NCBI RefSeq assembly: GCF_004343505.1
Contig: NZ_SLXU01000005.1
Span: forward strand, 89,464-153,463
Reading direction: 5' to 3'
From: Rhodovulum bhavnagarense
GTDB lineage: Bacteria; Pseudomonadota; Alphaproteobacteria; Rhodobacterales; Rhodobacteraceae
DNA length: 64,000 nt
Part shown: piece after piece, positions 51,594 to 59,971 of the stretch
How the letters are laid out: every line of letters starts with the position of its first letter
How positions within the stretch are numbered: the stretch's first letter is position 1
The notes under the pieces: generated by a model
The model's input: only the letters and a program-made list of their open reading frames with translations
Database searches by the model: none
What the model was told of the DNA's origin: nothing
Translations under genes and position numbers: made by a program

Positions 51594-51844
51594 TCTGGCC
51601 CTTGTCCAGGGTCCGGGTCTGGCAGATCGTCACGCGTGTGATGGAAGAGGCCGGGATCCCGGATGGGCCTAACCGCAGCCCGAAGGGTCTCCGGCATGGG
51701 TTCGGGATCAACGCAACGGTGAACGGGGTGCCGCTCCACATGGTCCAGAAATGGATGGGGCACGCGCAGCTCAGCACCACCGCGATCTATGCCGACGCGG
51801 TCGGAAAGGAAGAGCAGGATATCGCAGCCAGGATGTGGGGATAG
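51590..51844 (+). pseudogene. Tyrosine recombinase/integrase, C-terminal fragment
   Basis: The frame carries GLRHGFGINATVNGVPLHMV, QKWMGHAQLSTTAIYADAVG, that is the R-H...(H/G-H) and catalytic Tyr of a phage-type integrase C-terminus. The N-terminal and core-binding domains are absent; the sequence begins at the end of the nucleotidyltransferase gene. It is a remnant, possibly of the element that brought this region. Confidence 0.85.
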
Positions 51845-51846
51845 AG

Positions 51847-52062
51847 ATGGACCTGACGCGGATCGACGCGCCGAACAACGTGCACCGGTTTTACCGGCTG
51901 GAAATCATGCCCGGTCTCTTCGGCGACTGGTCCCTGGTCCGGGAATGGGGACGGATCGGCCAGCCCGGGCAGGTCCGGGTGGACTGGTTCGACACGGAGG
52001 CTGCCGCGAAAGACGCCCGGTTCGACATCCAGATGCAGAAGGCCAAGCGGGGATACGAATAG
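51847..52062 (+). CDS. WGR-domain protein
   Basis: A 71-residue single WGR domain (FYRLEIMPGLFGDWSLVREW, then GRIGQPGQVRVDWFDTEAAA). WGR modules bind nucleic acid or act as partner domains in PARP-like and DNA-repair proteins; free-standing copies are often on plasmids and islands. ATG 51847 follows the integrase stop by two bases. The cellular role is unknown. Confidence 0.75.
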   Translation: MDLTRIDAPNNVHRFYRLEIMPGLFGDWSLVREWGRIGQPGQVRVDWFDTEAAAKDARFDIQMQKAKRGYE

Positions 52063-52137
52063 CCGGGCAAGGCAGGGTAGATACGGGCAGCCATTCGGGC
52101 TATATTAGTCAATCTGGACTGTCACAGGAGCGCTTCA

Positions 52138-52475
52138 TGAAGACCATGACCGCCGTCGAGGCGAAAAACGCCTTCGGGCAGCTTCTCGAGGCCACGCTCC
52201 GCGCGCCGGTCGCCATCACGAAAAACCGCCGCGAAGTCGCGGCGATGTTCTCGATGGAGGATGTCCGGGTGCTCGCCGACAGCTTCCTGGCCGATCCCCT
52301 GAAGGCGGACGTGGCTGCCGGCAAGCTGGGGCTCCTCGATGCGCTGATGAGGCAGATCGACCTGAATCAGCGCCTGGAGGCTGGTCGCAAGGCGATTGCC
52401 GAGGGGGACGGAACCGTAGCGGATGCGACGTATTTCGCGAGCCTGCGGGACCGCGCCTTGCGCCGCGTCTCCTGA
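52138..52475 (+). CDS. Phd-type antitoxin next to a disabled ParE
   Basis: A 112-residue Phd/YefM-type protein (MTAVEAKNAFGQLLEATLRA, then VAITKNRREVAAMFSMEDVR), with a longer C-terminal arm (RQIDLNQRLEAGRKAIAEGD). AGGAGCG precedes ATG 52138. The ParE-like gene 11 bases downstream carries a nonsense codon, so this antitoxin has no active partner here. Confidence 0.78.
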
Positions 52476-52486
52476 ACGCAGGCCCC

Positions 52487-52771
52487 ATGCAGCCGGTCAC
52501 CGTTCTATTCGCCCCCGCGGTCGACGCCGCCCTGGTCGAGCTTGTCGACCATGTGGACGTGGACAGCATCCCGACCGTTCTGGACTTTCTGGAACGGATC
52601 TAGACGCGCCTGATCGAGACCCTCAGCACCTTCCCCGAGGCCGGCCCGGTCTTCCAGGGCGCGGTGCGGATGTTCCCGGTGGAGGGGTATGTCTTCCTCT
52701 ACGAGCATCACACGGCCAAAGGGGATGTTCATGTCCTCGACATGATCGCCCCGGGCCGAAACTGGCGGTGA
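52487..52771 (+). pseudogene. ParE/RelE-like toxin interrupted by TAG
   Basis: The frame from ATG 52487 reads FAPAVDAALVELVDHVDVDS and FLERI, then TAG at 52601-52603 (codon 39), then TRLIETLSTFPEAGPVFQGA, RMFPVEGYVFLYEH and HVLDMIAPGRNWR, ending TGA 52769-52771. Apart from the stop it is a normal 94-residue ParE-type toxin, so inactivation looks recent. Confidence 0.8.
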
Positions 52772-52827
52772 TCGGCCCCGCGATCGACGATCTGCCGGTC
52801 CAGTCTGGGGTCCTGTTCTCGGTATGA

Positions 52828-53370
52828 TCAGGCGGTTCCGAGGTTTTCCACGTGCAGGAGATCCCCGAGATGCCGCAAGCTGGTTAGGTCGCTGATCGCG
52901 GCCGAGTCCAGGTAGACGTCATCTGCGTCGAATCGGTGACTCTCTTCTATCAAGCGACGCTCCAACTCGGCGGTATAAGCGACGATCACCTCTCGAGAGA
53001 AGATCTGACGTACGCAGGCGACAAAGGCGGGAAGCTGCGCGGCGAATTCAGGCCGCGTTCTGGCTGCCGAGGTGAAGTGGAGGAGTTTCTCGCCATATTA
53101 TTCGGGATCAACCATGCCGGTAATGCCCTGGAGCGGGGCGCCGCCAAGGCGCCCCAGGCGAATGCCTGACTCAGAAACAAGATCACGAGAAAGCGGATCA
53201 CGAAAGGCGATTGATTGCCGGTCGCCTGTTCCGGGGGCCTGCATCTCGACATCGGCCAGCACCGCGGCGTGCTGGCCGATTGCTTTTTTGGACTGCTTAT
53301 AATGAAAATGATCGTGGTCTTTTCGTGGAATCTTGCCTTGATCGGCGCAAATGCGCGCGATCGTTGCCAT
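52828..53370 (-). pseudogene. Unknown gene interrupted by TAA
   Basis: One minus-strand frame of 181 codons: MATIARICADQGKIPRKDHD to TGMVDPE, TAA at 53098-53100, then LLHFTSAARTRPEFAAQLPA, AYTAELERRLIEESHRFDAD and HLGDLLHVENLGTA to TGA 52828-52830. The uninterrupted composition on both sides suggests one broken gene. I recognise no family. The start is uncertain; no good ribosome site. Confidence 0.5.
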
Positions 53371-53433
53371 TTTATCGAAGAGCGGGTATTCTTGGCGAAA
53401 ATGCAATAGATCGCGATCATTCGGAGCTGCGAT

Positions 53434-53685
53434 ATGTCCATTCCCACTGCGCCAGCCATCCCCGTTTGCGATCCGGCATCGTTGGGGCGTGCCATTCGGA
53501 AAACTCGCAAGGCGCTGAAGATCACGCAGGAGGACCTGTCCCTCCAGACCGGGATCTCGCGCACGACCATCCGCGCGATCGAGCATGGCAAGGAAAGCGC
53601 GCATGTGGGGCTGGTCATGCAGGTCTGCCGCGATCTCGGGATCACGATCAGCCTGACCCCGCCGGGTTCGGAGCAGATCCCATGA
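53434..53685 (+). CDS. hipB: HipB-type antitoxin, copy 2
   Basis: An 83-residue XRE-family protein (LGRAIRKTRKALKITQEDLS, then LQTGISRTTIRAIEHGKES and GLVMQVCRDLGITISL), the HipB pattern. The stop overlaps the hipA start (ATGA). It is different in sequence from HipB copies 1 and 3. Confidence 0.88.
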   Translation: MSIPTAPAIPVCDPASLGRAIRKTRKALKITQEDLSLQTGISRTTIRAIEHGKESAHVGLVMQVCRDLGITISLTPPGSEQIP

Positions 53686-55031
53686 CGGTTCTCGATGTCT
53701 ACCTGGAGGCTGTGGCGCAGCCGATCGGCCAACTCTCGTCAGACCCTGAGGGCGAGATGTCCTTTGCCTATCATTCGGAGAACTCGCTGCACGCGATCTC
53801 GGCGTCCTTGCCAGTGCGCAAGGAACCCTACGGAGATGTCGCCGCGCGCGGATTCTTCTCTAACTTGCTGTTCGAGAACGAGATGCGTGACCAGGCGATG
53901 CAGCGCCACGGGCTTTCGGAGCGGGACATCGTGGGTCTGCTCTACCATCTCGGCGCCGATTGCCCGGGGGCGATCAGCTGCGTTCCGGAAGGGGCGAGGC
54001 CGGGCAAGCGCCCAGGAGTTCTCAAAAAAGACTATGCTCCGCTCGACGGTTCGCCGGTGGTGCCGGCCGATCTGCATACCGCGGCGGGTCCGCTTGCGGT
54101 GGCGGGCGAACTCGTCCGGCTCATGACCTCGCTGCGTGACAACCGGCGGCTGCCGCCCGATACCGACGATCCTTCTCCGCTTGCGGGGGTGCAGGGAAAG
54201 ATTGCGCTGACCCGGCTCGCAGACGGGCGGCTGGCGCTTCCGGTCTCCGGGAGCGGCGCGCCGACAACGCATATCCTGAAGGTCCCGCGAGCCGGCCAGA
54301 TGGGTGCGGTCCAGCGCGAGCACCAGGCTACGAGGGTGATGGCCGCCATTCAATCACACCCGGTGGCCCAGACCTGCATCCTGGGTGAGGGCGATCTTCA
54401 GGGACTTCTTGTTGCCCGGTTCGATCGGCGGGTCGATGGGGGAAAAGTGTACCGCATCCACCAGGAGGATTTCTGCCAGGCTCTCGGGCTCGGGGATCTG
54501 TTGAAGTATGAAAGAAACGGTGTCCCTCCGCGGATCTTCACAGCTGAGGCCGTCGGCCGTCTGCTCGACCAGACCCGGGTCCCGGGCCAGGCGCGAATTG
54601 CCTTCTTCGAGATCACGCTGGCCAACATGCTGCTTGGCAATTCCGACAACCACGCCAAGAACCACGCGCTGCTCTATACCGGGACCCGGCCTGAACTGGC
54701 GCCCGCCTATGATATCGATCCCGTGTTGCTCGACGATGTAAATCACGAGATGGCGTTCCGCGTCGGGACGGCACGGATGGCCGATGACGTCACGGAGGCG
54801 GATTTCGATCTTTTTCTGAAGGCAATCGGAGCCCGCGGGTTCGGACGCCCGCTGGCCAAGCGCGTGGCGGAGATCGTGACGGCTGCATTGGCGGCAACGG
54901 CGGATTTGGCGCGGCCCTCCCGCAAGCGATTGACCGACGTGATCTGCCAGCAGGCACATCACCTCTCGGAGAATGTGGGGCTCGATATCGCGGTGCCGGA
55001 ATTCGACGCCGTGCCGGTCAACCGCCCTTGA
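53682..55031 (+). CDS. hipA: HipA-type Ser/Thr kinase toxin, copy 2
   Basis: A 449-residue HipA kinase. The SPLAGVQGKIALT loop is at about 169-181, the catalytic NSDNHAKNHALLY at about 317-329 and APAYDIDPVLLDD soon after. The N-terminal subdomain starts MTVLDVYLEAVAQPIGQL. Closer to the E. coli HipA length than copy 1. Frame and motifs intact. It overlaps hipB by four bases. Confidence 0.9.
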   Translation: MTVLDVYLEAVAQPIGQLSSDPEGEMSFAYHSENSLHAISASLPVRKEPYGDVAARGFFSNLLFENEMRDQAMQRHGLSERDIVGLLYHLGADCPGAISCVPEGARPGKRPGVLKKDYAPLDGSPVVPADLHTAAGPLAVAGELVRLMTSLRDNRRLPPDTDDPSPLAGVQGKIALTRLADGRLALPVSGSGAPTTHILKVPRAGQMGAVQREHQATRVMAAIQSHPVAQTCILGEGDLQGLLVARFDRRVDGGKVYRIHQEDFCQALGLGDLLKYERNGVPPRIFTAEAVGRLLDQTRVPGQARIAFFEITLANMLLGNSDNHAKNHALLYTGTRPELAPAYDIDPVLLDDVNHEMAFRVGTARMADDVTEADFDLFLKAIGARGFGRPLAKRVAEIVTAALAATADLARPSRKRLTDVICQQAHHLSENVGLDIAVPEFDAVPVNRP

Positions 55032-55169
55032 GGGCCTTCTCCGAAAAAAGTCGCCGCGATGTTTCCATCGTAACCGCCCGATTGCCACCGCCTGCCGTGA
55101 GGCGGCCTGATAGCCTAAGACACGTGCATAGCGACGTCGTTTGCGACCTCTCTTATGCGCGGAGGGATC

Positions 55170-55502
55170 ATGCGGGGCGAAATTCTGGGGGTCGAGCGGC
55201 GCCGTTATTGGGGTTCCGTTCCCGGCACCGACTCCATGGCCCATGCCCGCATCGCCCGCGCGCTGTTCCCGCTGACCCTGTCGCTGCAGGACGGCCCCGG
55301 CCCCTACCTGCGCTGGCACCTTGTCTGGTCCGGCTGGGCCGGCCTGATCGGCATCGTCCTGTCCCTGGCGGCGCTGGCCGCCCTGGCCCGCACTCGCCAC
55401 CAGACCCTGCCCCAGGACCTGCCCGCCGCCGCGCTGGTCACGCTCACCGGCCCGGCCGGGTTCTTAGCCTTGATGGTGGTTCCGGTGACGCGACAGGCCT
55501 GA
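55170..55502 (+). pseudogene. Chimera: IS66-type tnpA start joined to a membrane-protein tail
   Basis: The frame begins with GGAGGG and MRGEILGVERRRYW, the start of an IS66-type tnpA, then changes to unrelated sequence with two hydrophobic helices (LVWSGWAGLIGIVLSLAALA, then ALVTLTGPAGFLALMVVPV). The second part looks like the end of a membrane protein of unknown family. It is probably a deletion junction rather than a gene. Confidence 0.5.
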
Positions 55503-55523
55503 TCCGATCCTCAAGACACGACC

Positions 55524-55870
55524 GTGGAATTACAAGGTGTTGTGCGTGGCAAAAAGGTGATCACGACCGATCCCGACGCGGCTCGGCCTTGCCCGCACGG
55601 CAAGGTGGATGGGGCCTTCGTTGCAGATATGGCGAACCAGTTGTGGGCCACCATGCTCCTGAATTTGCGGCATATGGAAGGGCACGGGACGGGCAGGTCT
55701 GTCAAGAATGGACCGGCCCTCGCCGGTCACGGTGCCGAGGCTGTCCGGGATGCCATCGCAGTAGCGATCAGCAGCCTGCCTGCCCACCTGCGGCGCTCGT
55801 TGACCTGAGACCGAGGCGCCGAGATGGCCCAATCCGCGGGCATCCGCTCAGACCCTCTAGTCAGGTGCCG
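55524..55870 (+). mobile_element. IS3/IS30 mosaic remnant
   Basis: GVVRGKKVITTDPDAARPCP and ADMANQLW match the IS3-family orfB start of the catalytic domain. From TMLLNLRHMEGHGTG and AEAVRDAIAVAISSLPAHLR on, the frame is IS30-type. The expected Trp codon after LT is TGA (55806-55808), and the frame continues DRGAEMAQ after it. It is two dead elements joined together. Confidence 0.7.
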
Positions 55871-56022
55871 ACATCTCGCCCGAAATGCGTGATCCGCTGC
55901 ATTCGCGCTTTCACGAGACGATCCTCACGAAGATTCGTGAGCGTTCCGCTCGGAAACCGCACCCGATAACCCTTTGTAAAAGAACCGTGCAGGAATCCCG
56001 GCGTGCATCTTGGCTGACCCTT

Positions 56023-57312
56023 TCAGTCCGTTGGTGCGAGACGGGCGCGCGCCCAGTCGCCCGCATCAGGATCTTGTTGACCAAGGCCATTGATCAAGAA
56101 GCCGGAACGCTCGGCGACGAATTTTTCAACTTCACGCACCCACGGCTCCGCCTCGGGCTCCATCGCGATAACATCCTCGGCGGCTCGGGGCAGTTGCGCC
56201 AGAACCGCCTGGCAGAGTCCTTCAACGCGGCGCAAGATGGCCGTGGGGTTGAGACCGCAAAGGGCCGCCTCGCGCTGCCAGTGTCGGCCTTTGAAGTAAT
56301 CGCCATCCCGTGTGGTCGCGAGCGACATCGCCTGCTTCCTGGTAATCTCCGGCCAGAGCTTGGCGCACATCACGTCGTAGATCGGCGCCAGGCTGGCGCC
56401 CGAGGCCTTGATCATGATCGAGTAATTCTTGGCGTGGGCATCGGTGTTGCAGGCGATCGTGTTGAAGATCACGTAGTCGAAAACCGACAGCACCCCGCGC
56501 AGCGGATCGAGCGAACGCATCACCCCCACGATATCGCGGATCGTGGGGCCGCGCGTTCCGGTGTCGTTGTGTTCGTATTTCGCGCTGGGCAGGCGCCCGA
56601 GGGCCTGGCACATGTCTTCCTGGTGGAGGCGACGCCAAGTCTCTCCCTGCTGCCTGCGATCATAGCGCTTCACCAACAGATATCGACGCGCTCCGGCGCG
56701 CCCGACCCGCACCTCGGGCGCTTCGAGTCCCACGAGAGATGCCAGGCGCAAGCAGAGCGCCTCGTTGTAAACGCCGCCGGGAAGGTTGCGTGCATCGGGC
56801 TTCAAGATCCAGGTCGTCGGCGCCCCCTCGACCGGGATCGAGATCACGCCGTCGTCGTCGAGATGCACACCGATCTTCGATTGGACGCCGGCAAGCGACA
56901 TCGAGACCCCATCCTCACCGACCAGGAATGGCTTTTTCGGCAACTCCTCGATAATGCGCTCGAGGGCAGCCTCGTCGGGTACCTCCCGTGCCGTCATGCG
57001 CGCCACCCCACGCCTGGCGAAGGACAGCGCGCCGGAGGTGTCCCGCCCGATGCTGGCAAGCAGCGCCAGGGGGTCAGCCTGCGAGGCGCCCGTGGCGCGC
57101 GCAACCATTTCCAGCTGCTGGCTCTCCGGAAGGAGGTTCGCAATCCAAGGCAGAACGTCCGCCGGGCCATAGCGATCGGTGTCGAGGGGCATCCTGGTCG
57201 AGATGGGGAACGCGCCGCGGGTCTCGCGCCATTCTCGGGCATAGGTCAGCGCCGGCCCGGTTTCGCCCGGCTCGATCTCGACCACGACCCGGCTTTCGTA
57301 GAAGACCTTCAT
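56023..57312 (-). CDS. hipA: HipA-type Ser/Thr kinase toxin, copy 3
   Basis: About 429 residues from ATG 57312. SLAGVQSKIGVHLDD is the nucleotide-binding loop, ACNTDAHAKNYSIMI the catalytic loop and APIYDVMCAKLW the metal site (I-Y-D-V in place of the more usual Y-D-I). The C-terminus ends LINGLGQQDP. It follows hipB by one base on the minus strand. Sequence clearly differs from copies 1 and 2. Confidence 0.88.
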   Translation of the reverse strand: MKVFYESRVVVEIEPGETGPALTYAREWRETRGAFPISTRMPLDTDRYGPADVLPWIANLLPESQQLEMVARATGASQADPLALLASIGRDTSGALSFARRGVARMTAREVPDEAALERIIEELPKKPFLVGEDGVSMSLAGVQSKIGVHLDDDGVISIPVEGAPTTWILKPDARNLPGGVYNEALCLRLASLVGLEAPEVRVGRAGARRYLLVKRYDRRQQGETWRRLHQEDMCQALGRLPSAKYEHNDTGTRGPTIRDIVGVMRSLDPLRGVLSVFDYVIFNTIACNTDAHAKNYSIMIKASGASLAPIYDVMCAKLWPEITRKQAMSLATTRDGDYFKGRHWQREAALCGLNPTAILRRVEGLCQAVLAQLPRAAEDVIAMEPEAEPWVREVEKFVAERSGFLINGLGQQDPDAGDWARARLAPTD

Positions 57313-57313
57313 C

Positions 57314-57625
57314 TCAGTCTTCCAGCGAAGGCAGATCGTCGGGGATCCCCTCCGGGAGGTCTTCGTCCAGTGGCGGGCTCTGGAGCACCGGCACGATCCC
57401 GAGATAGCGCGCAATCATCAGCGCCGGGCCGATCCGTAGGGTCGGCTTTCCGTTTTCCATGTCAACAACGTAGCGGCGACCGACACCGGTGGCGCTTGCC
57501 ACGTCCTCCTGGCGGAGGCCTCGCGCCTTGCGCTGAGCACGCACCAATGCGCCGAAACGCCTCGCGTCCTCCGCCCCGGACGACTCCGGCTCCAACATTC
57601 TGGGCCCCTGACGGTCGCTGTTCAT
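57314..57625 (-). CDS. hipB: HipB-type antitoxin, copy 3
   Basis: About 103 residues from ATG 57625. Helix-turn-helix FGALVRAQRKARGLRQEDVA, then SATGVGRRYVVDMENGKPTL, plus an acidic tail (PPLDEDLPEGIPDDLPSLED) that overlaps the start region of hipA. Three operators lie upstream. A longer in-frame start crosses those operators and is rejected. Confidence 0.87.
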   Translation of the reverse strand: MNSDRQGPRMLEPESSGAEDARRFGALVRAQRKARGLRQEDVASATGVGRRYVVDMENGKPTLRIGPALMIARYLGIVPVLQSPPLDEDLPEGIPDDLPSLED

Positions 57626-57659
57626 AGTGGTGTCTCGCTCGGCATGACTTGGAAAGCTC

Positions 57660-57775
57660 ATGTTCCCGGTCGGGAACATATCAGGGCCCTGGCCAGATTC
57701 AAGAGCCAAAGTTCCCGACCGGGAACATTTCAAGGCGGCGCGCACCGCTTCGGCCTAAAGTTCCCGATCGGGATC
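57660..57775 (-). promoter_or_regulatory. Three evenly spaced hipBA operators
   Basis: GTTCCCG-NN-CGGGAAC occurs at 57662-57677 (perfect, extended to ATGTTCCCG...CGGGAACAT) and 57711-57726 (perfect), with a third, imperfect copy GTTCCCG-AT-CGGGATC at 57760-57775. Start-to-start distances are exactly 49 and 49 bases. They occupy the upstream region of hipB copy 3. Confidence 0.85.
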
Positions 57776-58270
57776 ACAATTGAGAAATGCCAGCCTTTCC
57801 GACAAATCATCTCGATCCACACCGCAATTATGTTGCCGCCCCTCGCCGGACCGTCACCTAACAGGCCATCGAGCCGGCGCAGAAAAGCCACAGTACATAT
57901 CTGCCAAGGCACGGAGCCCGGAACCGACCTTACCATGCCGCCTCGTCCCCGGGTGGGCTCCACACTGGATCACGTATCGGATTTCCGTTGCATCGACCTT
58001 GACACCATATTCTTATGTATGTATATTTTTTGTTGTATATCGATTACTTAGCTGAAAATCCTACCACCCCAGCCAGTTTTTCTTCAACATGTTCAGAATG
58101 TTGACGTGCGGTGGACCTATAAGACCTTAGCGCAGTTCCCGGCGGTTTACAGCTGGTTTACAAACCGCGTCCGGACCTCTCCAGTAGGACCAACCTCGAA
58201 TCCGGCAACGGGCCCGTCGACGATTGCCCTTTTCCGCGGACGGCTATACCCTGACGGAGAACAAGGAGTG
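57776..58270. other. Intergenic region between hipBA copy 3 and vbhA
   Basis: About 495 bases without a recognisable gene. It contains an A+T-rich stretch (58010-58060) unlike the surroundings, and an inverted repeat GCGGTTT...AAACCGC (58142-58168) overlapping two direct GGTTTACA copies, which may be the operator of the vbhA-fic pair. Confidence 0.5.
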
Positions 58271-58513
58271 GTGAGCCGGGTGCCCTGTACGCACAAACCT
58301 TATGATCACGACAACCAGGATGATCGTCGGCGGGCGGTCGCAGGCGCGATCGCGAGCAACCGGGCCGAGGGGTTGGAGCCGGACGCCGAAAGCCTCGCGG
58401 ACCTCGAGGAGTACGTCGTGGGGGCGATCGACCTCGCGGACGTTAGGACGCGCGCAGCGGCCAGGTACTTCGGACAGGAGGCAACCTGCTCCGCTTCTCC
58501 CGATTTTAACTGA
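58271..58513 (+). CDS. vbhA: VbhA-type Fic antitoxin
   Basis: About 80 residues. The inhibitory motif (S/T)xxxE(G/N) is present as SNRAEG in AGAIASNRAEGLEPD, and YVVGAIDLADVRTRAAARYFG resembles the helical tail of VbhA (class I Fic inhibitor). AAGGAG lies before GTG 58271, slightly too close; GTG 58280 is an alternative. The toxin partner starts five bases after the stop but is truncated. Confidence 0.75.
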   Translation: MSRVPCTHKPYDHDNQDDRRRAVAGAIASNRAEGLEPDAESLADLEEYVVGAIDLADVRTRAAARYFGQEATCSASPDFN

Positions 58514-58518
58514 CACCC

Positions 58519-58911
58519 GTGAAATACGACGGTGCCGACAAGTACGTTGATCCAGAAACGGGCGTCCTGCGAAATCGGCACGGCATCCGAACGCAGGAGG
58601 CCCTTGACCGATCTGAGGTCCTGTTTGTCATCTCAGCCATTGCCGAGAACACGGCGGCTCCGCTGGAAGAGCCGGACGCTGGCCCGGACTTCACATACCT
58701 GAAACGAATTTATAAGCGGCTGTTCGGAGAGATGTACGACTGGGCAGGCGAGGTTCGAGACGTCGACATCTCTAAGGGGTCAACGAGGTTCGCAAACTTC
58801 CGCTTTATCGAAGCGGAAGGGCAGCGGTTAACGTCCGAAATGGTGGAAACAAACTGGTTTTCGGGTCTGTCTCACGAGGAGTTTGCGGAGCAGGCTGTCA
58901 ATCGGCATTGA
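58519..58911 (+). pseudogene. VbhT-type Fic toxin, truncated before its active site
   Basis: The first 130 residues of a Fic protein: YVDPETGVLRNRHGIRTQEA, then FTYLKRIYKRLFGEMYDWAG and EVRDVDISKGSTRFANF, ending EQAVNRH at a TGA. The catalytic HPFxxGNGR motif that should follow about ten residues later is missing. An insertion-type sequence follows directly. The product cannot AMPylate. Confidence 0.8.
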
Positions 58912-59159
58912 ATCGTGACCCCATATCGGCGTTCATGTTTGGATGTCCCCTTCGATGCAAGGACTTTCTGACCTTCTGAGCATGTGATCGGATGCGGTCA
59001 TGTTTCAGGCCTCTGAGGTGCAGCAGTGACGTGCCGCGGGCCGGTATGGTGATGCGCGGACCGGGGTCCAGATCAAAATTGCGAGCTCGGGCTCGTTGGA
59101 CGCCACTGGTTTTCCCGTTCCGGATCTTGTCGATCATTTGCCCATGCTGGTCGTCCTCC
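58912..59159. mobile_element. Insertion-derived sequence, element type unclear
   Basis: Directly follows the fic truncation (GTGACCCCATATCGGC onward). No complete gene is visible. The abrupt change at the fic break and the IS110 fragment on its other side indicate element-end sequence. Confidence 0.4.
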
Positions 59160-59565
59160 TCACATCGCCGACGCTCCGGCGGCCGCGGTCAGCAGACCGC
59201 GCCGATCGGATCCCGGTAGTCCTCGTTGCGCGAGAGCATGGCCCAGACCATCCGGGCCATCTTGTTGGCCAGGGCGATCGCAACCAGCATGCGCGGTTTC
59301 CGGGCCAGCATGCGGGAGAGCCACGACCCGGGCCTGCCGCCATCGCGCCCTCGCCAATGCACGACGGACATCGCCCCCACTATCAGCAGGCGCCGGATGT
59401 CGCGTTGGCCCATCTTGGAGGTGCGGCCGAGCTTCTGCTTGCCGCCGCTGGAATGTTGCCGGGGAACGAGCCCGAGCCAGGCCGAGAAATCGCGCGCCCG
59501 GCGGAATTCCCGCATGTCGGGCGCGAAGGTGGCGATCGCCATGGCACAGACCGGACCGACCCGAG
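59160..59565 (-). pseudogene. IS110-family transposase, C-terminal fragment
   Basis: The minus strand reads RDFSAWLGLVPRQHSSGGKQ, KLGRTSKMGQRDIRRLLIVG and ALANKMARMVWAMLSRNEDY to a stop at 59189, the C-terminal (Transposase_20-type) half of an IS110-family transposase. The DEDD N-terminal half is absent. It begins at about 59563 inside the tail of an unrelated flavoprotein fragment. Confidence 0.8.
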
Positions 59566-59711
59566 CAGAGGCCGGCGGGGTGCTTCTTGACCACGATTTC
59601 GATGAAGCCGTCGCGGTGTCCGGAGGCAAGCGAGTAGAGCCTTGGGACCGCGCTGCCTTCGGGCAGGATCCCGATCAGGTCACCCGCCCGGAACCGGACC
59701 ACCGGCACCAC
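59566..59711 (-). pseudogene. Fragment of a flavoprotein reductase (FNR-type FAD domain)
   Basis: FRAGDLIGILPEGSAVPRLY, then SLASGHRDGFIEIVVKKHPA. R-x-Y-S-(L/I)-A-S is the FAD-binding motif of ferredoxin/sulfite-reductase-type flavoproteins. The frame runs straight into the IS110 fragment, so a reductase gene was cut and only about 45 codons remain. Confidence 0.6.
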
Positions 59712-59916
59712 CGCAGATCCTCAAGTTCACGCCCTAGGGCGAGCGTGAGGCCGTCCAGGCCATGCTGCTGGATGATCTGGCAGACCGGTTCGCGGCAGAG
59801 GCGGCCGGAGGCGGGGTGGCCCGGTCGGATTCCGCTATGTTCTCAGTCGCAGGGTGATGCGAAAACCGAACCAGCCGGTTGTTGATCTTACGCCCCGGTC
59901 CCTCCAACACGCTTTC

Positions 59917-59945
59917 CTTGACGAAAGTCCATGCTCCAGAATACT
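59917..59945 (+). promoter_or_regulatory. Promoter of parDE copy 2
   Basis: TTGACG (59917-59922) and AATACT (59940-59945) are 17 bases apart, 26 bases before the parD ATG. Confidence 0.5.
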
Positions 59946-59971
59946 ACTGAGTGGCATTCAGGGGGTAAGTC

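Noticed and set aside
55924..55941. Perfect palindrome CTCACGAAGATTCGTGAG as a terminator
   Set aside because: The loop would be only two bases and no T-run follows; probably an element end or chance.
55885..57627. 580-codon plus-strand ORF
   Set aside because: Antisense to hipBA copy 3, which has motifs, operators and correct starts.
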